Shown here one piece after another: positions 56,810-64,000 of a stretch of DNA of 64,000 nt; position 1 is the stretch's first letter, and every line of letters begins with the position of its first letter. The DNA comes from Candidatus Poribacteria bacterium (GTDB lineage: Bacteria > Poribacteria > WGA-4E > WGA-3G), in the NCBI GenBank assembly GCA_003635185.1, contig PYJA01000113.1, positions 22,645-86,644 on the forward strand, in the 5' to 3' direction. Made by a program: the position numbers and the translations under genes. The notes under the pieces are model-generated. The model had not been told where the DNA came from. It worked only from the letters and a program-made list of their open reading frames with translations, and did not search any database.

Positions 56810-57379
56810 GTGAATGATATACAGATATTGCAGGAAATGCTCAGTCCCGATGCTCAAGTTGTGTTACAACCAGGACAAGGCAGACCTTCTGTGGAATTAA
56901 CCGACTTGCGATCTGGCACAACTGTTGAAATAAAAGGATTACCTCAAAACTCTATTGTTATCAGGGCGGAAGATTTCGAAAATCCTCTAACTATGTTTAA
57001 TGGGTCAAAAGGCGAACGCAAGCGAGCTGATTTCGTAATTGTTTCCAATGACGACAATGAAAGAAAGTGGGTTATTTGTATTGAAACTCAAGAAATGGAT
57101 TCTAAACTGGCATCACATGTTATCCAACAATTAAAAGGCGCTTACTGCTTTATCAGTTACTGCAAATGTATTGGAAAATCTTTCTGGAAATTAGATGAGT
57201 TCCTTGATGATTATGAATACCGTTTTGTGAGCATTGTAGACATTAACTTCAACGCGAGCCGGCGGAGAACAGAACCTTTTGATTCTAAAGGTAAATTGCA
57301 TAACAATCCGGACCTTTTTCTGAAAATTTCACGGAGTCCTACAATCTACTTTCGCAAGTTAATCAATTTTGTGCCTTAA
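56810..57379 (+). CDS. Hypothetical protein paired with ATPase; possible restriction-endonuclease-like fold
   Basis: Starts (GTG) a few nt after the ATPase stop; RADFVIVSNDDNERKWVICIETQEMDSKLASHVIQQLKGAYCFISYCK. Confidence 0.6.
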   Translation: MNDIQILQEMLSPDAQVVLQPGQGRPSVELTDLRSGTTVEIKGLPQNSIVIRAEDFENPLTMFNGSKGERKRADFVIVSNDDNERKWVICIETQEMDSKLASHVIQQLKGAYCFISYCKCIGKSFWKLDEFLDDYEYRFVSIVDINFNASRRRTEPFDSKGKLHNNPDLFLKISRSPTIYFRKLINFVP

Positions 57380-57446
57380 AGGGCTGCTTTCTTACGTCAA
57401 CCTGACAATCTCCTTGGTATGTGTAAGGTCTGTAAAAGAAATGGTA

Positions 57447-58820
57447 TTATACTCTACGGGTTGCAAACATATCTTCTACGGCGGGGATTGCGTCTGGCAT
57501 ACTGAAGACAATCACGCGATCGGCGGGCTGAATGACACTTTCACCACTGGGAATAATGAGTTTTTCGCGTCGAAGGATCGCGCCTATAAATGCGTTGTCG
57601 GGAAATTTAGTTTTTAACGAACTAAGTTCTTTGTGTGCAATTTTTGCGTTGATACCAGCGACAATCTCAATCACTTCGGCATCAATTTCATGAAGCGAAG
57701 CTACAGAGATAATATTGCCACGGCGAATAAGACGTAGTAGGTTGCTGACAACGGTCAAATGTCTGCTGACGGCTCCATCTAAACGGTGGATGCGAGTCAA
57801 CAACGGAAGATAGCGCGGCTGTTGAATTAAAGCGAGTGCGCGCTGTGCACCGTGTTCCTTTGCCGTCATACATGCCATAATATCGTTTTCATCATCGCCA
57901 GTTACCGAAACAAAACCGTTTACTTTTTCAATACCGGCTTCTTCTAATAATTGGAATTGGAGATAATTTCCATGGAGGACAGTTGTGCGTTTTAAAGATT
58001 GTGACGCGAGTTCTGCCAAGTTTTCATCTGCTTCAATGAGCTTCACATCGGTGCCATTTCCCTCCAGGACACGGGCGAGTTCAATGCCGATAGTGCTTGC
58101 ACCAACAATGATGACCCGTTCAAGATGCGGGTTAAAGAATATCCCGAAGAGCCTGAACAACTGTTCTATAGCCAATGCGCTACCGATGACAAATATATCA
58201 TCCCCCTGTTTGAGGATATCCCGCCCTTTTGGGATGATAACATCTTCCTGTCCGCGTCTTTTAATTGCTGCAAATCGTATATTTGATAAAACACCGTTCC
58301 TATCCAATTCGGCAAGAGATTTGCCTATGAAAGGATTTGCTTGTCTAATTCGAAACGCAGCGAGTTGGATTCTCCCATCTTCAAATTCAACGATTTCTCG
58401 TGCTTCGGGTGTTCTTAAGAGACGTGTAAATTCCTCAACACACAATTGTTCAGGATTAACAAGTAGATCAATTCCAAAATCTTTCGGTGTGAGTCCACTT
58501 TCATCCGAAAAATAGTCAGGATTCGAAACGCGAGCAATTTTGGTTTCAACCTTGTAACGATCTGCGATTTGGCAGGCAAGCATGTTAATCTCATCGCTGT
58601 TGGTGACAGCAATGATGAGTTCTGCATCACTGATACCTGCATCTTTGAGCAGCACCGGTGACGCGCCTGAGCCGCGAAGGGTTTGCAAGTCTAACTGTTC
58701 GTTAACGCGTTGGCAAGCCTCTTCGGATTCATCAATTAAGACAACGTCGTTATTATCTACTGTTAACAATTTGGCAGTATGAAATCCGACTTCACCTGCA
58801 CCTATGATGATTGCTTTCAT
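57447..58820 (-). CDS. trkA: Trk system potassium transporter TrkA
   Basis: MKAIIIGAGEVGFHTAKLLTVDNNDVVLIDESEEACQRVNEQLDLQTLRGSGASPVLLKDAGISDAELIIAVTNSDEINMLACQIA; two NAD-binding halves. Confidence 0.93.
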   Translation of the reverse strand: MKAIIIGAGEVGFHTAKLLTVDNNDVVLIDESEEACQRVNEQLDLQTLRGSGASPVLLKDAGISDAELIIAVTNSDEINMLACQIADRYKVETKIARVSNPDYFSDESGLTPKDFGIDLLVNPEQLCVEEFTRLLRTPEAREIVEFEDGRIQLAAFRIRQANPFIGKSLAELDRNGVLSNIRFAAIKRRGQEDVIIPKGRDILKQGDDIFVIGSALAIEQLFRLFGIFFNPHLERVIIVGASTIGIELARVLEGNGTDVKLIEADENLAELASQSLKRTTVLHGNYLQFQLLEEAGIEKVNGFVSVTGDDENDIMACMTAKEHGAQRALALIQQPRYLPLLTRIHRLDGAVSRHLTVVSNLLRLIRRGNIISVASLHEIDAEVIEIVAGINAKIAHKELSSLKTKFPDNAFIGAILRREKLIIPSGESVIQPADRVIVFSMPDAIPAVEDMFATRRV

Positions 58821-58950
58821 ATTTTTAACTATTAAATCTGGGCACCTTTCTGAGGAAAGGGCAAGTTTCACTGGAAACCTACGGAAACTTCGAACTGTCT
58901 CGTTTGATGATTGAAGATCATCAAAACATCTTTGAGTACACAAAGATGCT

Positions 58951-59358
58951 TCACTGGTACTGTGCAAGAAGGTCAGCGGCTGTTACAATTAGGGTGCCCT
59001 GGTAACTTTTAAGGGGTAACAAATGTTTCCGATCACCAGTAACAATGTGAGTGGCACCCCCAACGACTGCACATTCTACGATTTTATCGTCGTCTGGGTC
59101 GGTAGTGATGCCCTTGAGTCGGTTAGTAATCTTAACTGTCTGGTGATAACCGAGGAGATTTGTAATCACTTCCAAGGTTTGTGAAGGGGGAAAATTAAAC
59201 TTAGTTGTTAGTTTCTCTTCAAATTCGTCAAGTATTTCGACGCATGTTATTCCTGCAACTTTACCCCGTTTTGCAAGTTCAATGGAGGCATAAGGAACAC
59301 CGCCCCAAATCGTGCCTGATATCAGAACATTTGTATCGTAAACAACTATTGGTTGCAT
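58951..59358 (-). CDS. PIN-domain toxin (COG1569-like)
   Basis: VVYDTNVLISGTIWGGVPYASIELAKRGKVAGITCVEILDEFEEKL...DPDDDKIVECAVVGGATHIVTGDRKHLL. Confidence 0.9.
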   Translation of the reverse strand: MQPIVVYDTNVLISGTIWGGVPYASIELAKRGKVAGITCVEILDEFEEKLTTKFNFPPSQTLEVITNLLGYHQTVKITNRLKGITTDPDDDKIVECAVVGGATHIVTGDRKHLLPLKSYQGTLIVTAADLLAQYQ

Positions 59359-59612
59359 TCCCGGTCCTCATGGACAAGGTCATCAATAAAATTCTCACGT
59401 TCTGTTTCGGTCATCGTGTCCCAATTCAACCCTCGTGACGCGCAGAGCCGTCGAACCTGTGATTCAGCATATTTCATTCGTTCTTCGTGCCCAACGCTTG
59501 CCTTTTCTGCGAGTGCAATTAGAATTGTTCGTTTTTCTTGCGGCGGCATCTGTTGGATAACATCAATAACTTGTTCGGTCGTTAATTCAATTGTGAGGTT
59601 CATGCCAAACAT
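59346..59612 (-). CDS. Putative antitoxin for the adjacent PIN toxin
   Basis: 88 aa, overlaps toxin start by 13 nt, same strand, immediately upstream. Confidence 0.7.
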   Translation of the reverse strand: MFGMNLTIELTTEQVIDVIQQMPPQEKRTILIALAEKASVGHEERMKYAESQVRRLCASRGLNWDTMTETERENFIDDLVHEDRECNQ

Positions 59613-59728
59613 CTCCTGAATTTTGAATCCTAATTCTAATCAGAATTTTCCTGAATGTAAAACCTTTCTAAAAGGAGCACTTTATGTATATTATATCATT
59701 TTTTTGTCAAATTAACAACTTGTTTTGA

Positions 59729-59962
59729 GTGTGTAAATATTTTGTCAGTTGTCTGAATCGCGGATTGTCACAGATTTCACGGATTTCGCGGATTATGACT
59801 ATGATGCTGACAGATTTTTCTGCCAGCAGAAGGGTATCGTTTGTCTATAGGACATCGGGACGCTGATTCGAGTCCAACACTTCATCGGACAGTGTGTTAA
59901 AATCCGCGCAATCTGCGCAATCCGCGATTCAGATAACACATGCCAAAAACTTTACACACCCG
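59729..59962. repeat. Palindromic MITE-like element
   Basis: TCTGAATCGCGGATT (59752-59766) / AATCCGCGATTCAGA (59919-59933) with weaker outer complementarity (GTGTGTAAATATTTTG / CAAAAACTTTACACAC). Confidence 0.65.
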
Positions 59963-60128
59963 CCGCTACTCGGGGATTGTAAATATTTTGCCACTTGTCC
60001 GTTCATAGATTACGCAAATTCTGTCCGAACAATCTCCCGGTCACTCCTTATGCGTCAATTTTAACGCCACCCAGGCCGGTATCGATTAAATGTGTCGGAC
60101 CGATATTCCGATTCCTGAAAATCTATAA

Positions 60129-60998
60129 TTACTGTGTGTCACGATAATTTATCCATCCTATAAACATAGCTTCATCAACTGTGCTGCTAAGGATGAGTCC
60201 AATAAGATTGGGGTCTTGAATAGCAAGCCATATAAGCGCATCATCAACATCGTACATATTAAAATAACCACGTATCTTTTTCTTATCAGTGTTAAGAAAC
60301 GTAATAAACTTCTTTCGCTTACGACTTCTAAAGGATTCATAACCATCAGAATAGTGAGTAACCCACTTCTCAAGAGTCCCATTGGTCAAATCAGTCTTTT
60401 TTACAGGCCCCCCTCTAAGATGGAGCGGTTTATTTAAGAAATAATCAATTGGATCTCGCGCACAAATAGGAATTACATAGGTGTGTAACACTGTGGCTTT
60501 CCAATTTAAAAGATTCCGGTGTAGATACGCGAAATCATCTGGCTCAGGGGCTTCAATAAACCCATCAAAAATTGGACGATACAGTTCGGTTGGTATAGGT
60601 TGTGTTGTCCAAAATTCCTCTAACGTTTCAAATGGGGCATCTCTATGAAAAGTTCGCTTAAGATAATCTATATAAATTTGAGATCTCGTCAGAATTCGTA
60701 GGATTTCAAGGTTGTTTTCCAATATACTTCCTTCAAACAACTGTCTGAGTTCATCCAGTTCAACAAATAATTGTTTGTGCATCTCCTCAGCTATAGGTGG
60801 AATAACAGATTCGTTTTCAGGGTATGTTTCAATTATCTGACACTCCACAGGTAACTCCTTCTTAATTGGGTATGTAATAGTTTCTTCGTCTTCTATTAGA
60901 ACTGTTCCGCTTTTTTGCTTTTCTGTACAACTGAGTAAAGCGATTATACTAATGAATAAGAAGGGAATGAACAACATAATTGGCTGAAATCGTATCAT
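60129..60998 (-). CDS. Hypothetical lipoprotein
   Basis: Lipobox-like FISIIALLSCTEKQKSG; overlaps the upstream gene by 4 nt. Confidence 0.7.
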   Translation of the reverse strand: MIRFQPIMLFIPFLFISIIALLSCTEKQKSGTVLIEDEETITYPIKKELPVECQIIETYPENESVIPPIAEEMHKQLFVELDELRQLFEGSILENNLEILRILTRSQIYIDYLKRTFHRDAPFETLEEFWTTQPIPTELYRPIFDGFIEAPEPDDFAYLHRNLLNWKATVLHTYVIPICARDPIDYFLNKPLHLRGGPVKKTDLTNGTLEKWVTHYSDGYESFRSRKRKKFITFLNTDKKKIRGYFNMYDVDDALIWLAIQDPNLIGLILSSTVDEAMFIGWINYRDTQ

Positions 60999-62170
60999 TT
61001 TGGTACCTCTTTCTGTGATGGTTTTCGGTTCAGTATATACCTTTCAAGTTCCAAGGCCAGTTCTGAATCTTCATCAAATAGTTTGTGGAGACCTTCCTCT
61101 AGACCATAACGATTTAAGGTTTCCATTGCAGAGTTGAATCGCGTTGATGAAAACTGTTCACGTAAGTAGACTTCCATATCTACATCAGAAATTTGGTATA
61201 CTTGTTCATCTTTTGAGAACTTTTTAGTTAAAGTCTTTTCAAACTCAATGTGTTCGTTACTTTTGTCGTCGCTTGATAGCATGTATTCATATAGTTCATC
61301 TTGCTGCCTCTCTATCGGTTGTGCTTGAGTTTGCAGTGTTTCTTCGGAATGCACTGCTTCGACAGAGATTGTGTCTTTTTGTGAAAATAACTCCGTGTTT
61401 CCTAATAAATCCTGCAGGGTAATAGGTGGAGGTATCTCTGTGAGATGCTTTCCATTGTCATCAATATAGATGACCTCATAACCTTTCGGATGAATGCCCT
61501 CATAGAGAAGAGCGTTTATTTGGTTTGCATCAAGACTTTCACCAAAAAACACAGCTCCTAACTTTTTTCTTTTCACATAAACGCGCCCAATTTTTGTTGG
61601 AAGGAATATTCGTTTATCAGTTCCAGCAAAAAGTCCCCCACTTACATCCGGATCTTCTTTGACCGCGGCGCGAAGTTGTTCGTATTCCCAAATTTTTCTC
61701 TCAATAAAAGCATCTTTGAACGTTTCCCAATCGTTAGTAGGTGGAATTCCAAAAACATCTGATGTCCAAATTTCGGGATCATTTTTAAGGTGAACTAACG
61801 CCCTCCGCGCCGCCATGTATCCAGAATAATCGTTAAAATTTTCTATGACAATGCCTCTTTTGAGAAGCATCTGAAGCCATTCTCGTTGCGGATAAGTTGC
61901 ATCTATTTCAGGATCCGCAGCAATTGTAGAATACGTTTTTAGTAATGCTTCAACAGTTTGCGGCCCGTTATATTGCTGAAAAGGATTGAACACAGTTTTA
62001 GAAGAGTATTTTTGAAACCGTTTATTTTCTACAAATGGTTCTGAGGTATCTTCACTCTTCTGTATAGACATTTCCAGCTCTGGAGGTAAGTGTGTACGGT
62101 TGAAAAAGTATCTAACACCTCCAATAACTCCCAAAAGAATCATTATCCCAAATAATACTTTGTACTTCAT
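60995..62170 (-). CDS. Hypothetical single-pass membrane protein
   Basis: MKYKVLFGIMILLGVIGGVRYFFNRTHLPPELEMSIQ...; ATG at 62170 more likely than the long ORF start, RBS AAAGGAG. Confidence 0.7.
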   Translation of the reverse strand: MKYKVLFGIMILLGVIGGVRYFFNRTHLPPELEMSIQKSEDTSEPFVENKRFQKYSSKTVFNPFQQYNGPQTVEALLKTYSTIAADPEIDATYPQREWLQMLLKRGIVIENFNDYSGYMAARRALVHLKNDPEIWTSDVFGIPPTNDWETFKDAFIERKIWEYEQLRAAVKEDPDVSGGLFAGTDKRIFLPTKIGRVYVKRKKLGAVFFGESLDANQINALLYEGIHPKGYEVIYIDDNGKHLTEIPPPITLQDLLGNTELFSQKDTISVEAVHSEETLQTQAQPIERQQDELYEYMLSSDDKSNEHIEFEKTLTKKFSKDEQVYQISDVDMEVYLREQFSSTRFNSAMETLNRYGLEEGLHKLFDEDSELALELERYILNRKPSQKEVPK

Positions 62171-62201
62171 GAATATTCTCCTTTGAATGAGTGAGGCAGG
62201 C

Positions 62202-62912
62202 TTAGAACCTGCCGTGGGCACTTGCAGAATAAAATTCACGAATATTAACGTAAGTATAATTCGAAAGTGTTTCTGACGTAGTATACTGACGATTTCCAGC
62301 ACTGTCATTCCATACCTGTATCCAACAAGTGACTGATTCACGAGAATACGCATCGGTTCCATCACCATGGGTACCCCTAAGCACAGTAGATGCGTACCCC
62401 GTATGGTAACCATAGGGTAAATCACTCAAAGGATAACTAACAGTTGGATCGGATGCTGCACCGATATACATACTTGCAATTACTTCAAATCCATCGGAAT
62501 TTGTATATGTGAAAGCAAACGCATAAGCCCCTATTGTAACATAAAGCGGAGAATCTATTCTGCCGCCAGCATAAGCGTATTTGTCAGAGAAACGCCCTCC
62601 GAACGCTTCCATGCAAGCTTCATTAGTTTCATAAGATCCGTCGTCATTAAGCTGAAGCCAAATAGAATCAGTATTGCCATATGTGGGATTAGGTCCAACA
62701 GTAGCAGCAGCATCACCACTCCCTTCGTAGTATCCTGGAGGAGTTATATGCCCAATGAATATAATATTATTTAGGGCATAACTTCTACTTGACGATACAT
62801 ACGCCCAGTTTGAACAATAAACACCATTATCCGCATAAATCTTGTAAAATACAGTGCAAGTGACTATAATTACAACAAGAAATGAGACTCCGACTATTCT
62901 TTGAAATTTCAT
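62202..62912 (-). CDS. Hypothetical secreted protein
   Basis: Signal anchor MKFQRIVGVSFLVVIIVTCTVFYKIYADNG; RBS AAAAGGAG upstream. Confidence 0.7.
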   Translation of the reverse strand: MKFQRIVGVSFLVVIIVTCTVFYKIYADNGVYCSNWAYVSSSRSYALNNIIFIGHITPPGYYEGSGDAAATVGPNPTYGNTDSIWLQLNDDGSYETNEACMEAFGGRFSDKYAYAGGRIDSPLYVTIGAYAFAFTYTNSDGFEVIASMYIGAASDPTVSYPLSDLPYGYHTGYASTVLRGTHGDGTDAYSRESVTCWIQVWNDSAGNRQYTTSETLSNYTYVNIREFYSASAHGRF

Positions 62913-63019
62913 TATTAATTTACTCCTTTTGACTTAATCATGATGCAACTGACAACAAAGTATTTTTTACCATGTTGCTTCACAGTCAATTTAAAATAAC
63001 GTGAGTTTGATAAATATTT

Positions 63020-63925
63020 TTAGAAGTTACATATCATTGGTACTTGACAGTCTTTTTCTTGAAGTTCTTTATGTTTGAGTGAAGGTTTCTTCTTCAGACA
63101 GGTATAAGCGATCAAGGCAGCAATTGTGTTCACTTGAAAGTTAACAGGACTTCTATGCCGTGTGTGTTGTATCTCTGTCTGACTTTTGAGTTCTTTATTC
63201 ACCGACTCAATGAGCATCCGTTTTTTTAGAAGTGCTGCGTCAGCATCAGAAAGCGGTTCAGGTTTCATGTTCTTACGCACCTTGTAAATGAGTGTCACAC
63301 CATCTTCTTGGAGTCTCTCCCGCAGATTTTTGTTGATATATCCTTTATCGGCAAATAGTTTGCCAAAGAGCCCTTGACATAACTGTGGCACAGGTTGCCT
63401 GTCATCTACGCTGCCCGCTGTCACCATAGCGGACAGAAGTTCGCCGTGGTCGTTGATAACAAGATGTAGTTTGAACCCATAGAACCACCCCATAGAGGTT
63501 TTAGAACGCTCCGCATAACCAGTGAAGACACGATGTGCTGAAATCCGACGATTGTGGCAGACCGACAGCGGTGTTGAATCTATGAAGGAAGTCCCACTAC
63601 ACTCGCCGAAACGGGTGTTCAAAAAAATAGACAACGGAACCAATACCTCTTGTGAGAGCTGCACAAAACGACTATAACTCACAAGGTTTGGAAACGCCCA
63701 ACGCAAGTGGCAGCAGACATAATCCTGATAATAGGCTTTAAAGTTTTTATACTGCTTATGATGAAAATGCACAAGTATCGTCATGACTTCGCTCGGATGA
63801 AGGCACCGGGGTCTACCACGTGTGTTGCGAGCTCCGAGTATTTCTGGCAACTGGTGTTGTGCTTGATATTGTTCATACACAAGAAAAAAGTCGTCAATTT
63901 CACAGAAAAGTGTTATAATATCCAT
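63020..63925 (-). mobile_element. IS982-family-like transposase, apparently intact
   Basis: MDIITLFCEIDDFFLVYEQYQ...GRPRCLHPSEVMTILVHFHHKQYKNFKAYYQDYV...FIDSTPLSVCHNRRI...TSMGWFYGFKLHLVINDHGELLSAMVTAGSVDDRQPV...LFADKGYINKNL...MLIESVNKELK. Confidence 0.9.
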
Positions 63926-64000
63926 TAGAGAACTCCTTTGTTCGTATTTGATATACTTCATAATAACAAAGGAGCTCTCTATTTACCAGTTTTTAATTAT

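Noticed and set aside
60129-62912. Homology between this operon and 35760-38503
   Set aside because: Only similar organisation (exported/anchored proteins); no convincing sequence similarity by eye
63000-64000. Defined TIRs for the IS982-like element
   Set aside because: Ends look only weakly similar (GTTTGATAAATA versus CTGGTAAATA reversed) and the window stops at the element edge; boundaries not claimed

Overview
This is a 64 kb bacterial chromosomal window. The gene style (several FGly-type sulfatases, several PhyH-family dioxygenases, LamG and WD40 secreted proteins, FlgD/T9SS-like C-termini) resembles Candidatus Poribacteria or a related lineage; that placement is inference, not a database result. 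Left half: SDR tail, multiheme cytochrome-TPR protein, WD40-cohesin-dockerin protein, TonB receptor, PorV-like/secreted pair, three intact sulfatases plus two sulfatase remnants, Gfo/Idh/MocA oxidoreductase, two tandem RDD-PspA-like fusion proteins, a degenerate DUF433/DUF5615 pair, lactonase, WD40 protein, two LamG proteins, three PhyH proteins. Right half: repeat-rich junction, a three-copy 61-bp-period promoter array feeding a stem-loop-rich leader and a Cys-rich secreted operon, an STT3-like oligosaccharyltransferase, an 11-gene nuoABCDHIJKLMN operon without nuoEFG, tRNA-Gln, tRNA-Glu, YyaL/DUF255 protein, an ATPase plus nuclease-like pair, TrkA, PIN toxin-antitoxin pair, an unknown secreted three-gene operon and an IS982-like transposase. 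Intergenic regions hold several families of small palindromic or TIR-bearing elements. Strongest leads: (1) the tandem promoter array plus structured leader at 35318-35711 with its Cys-rich operon; (2) tandem RDD-PspA-like fusions; (3) the small-protein/retropepsin module duplicated beside sulfatases; (4) modular MITE families sharing one core hairpin; (5) the ATPase/nuclease-like pair.
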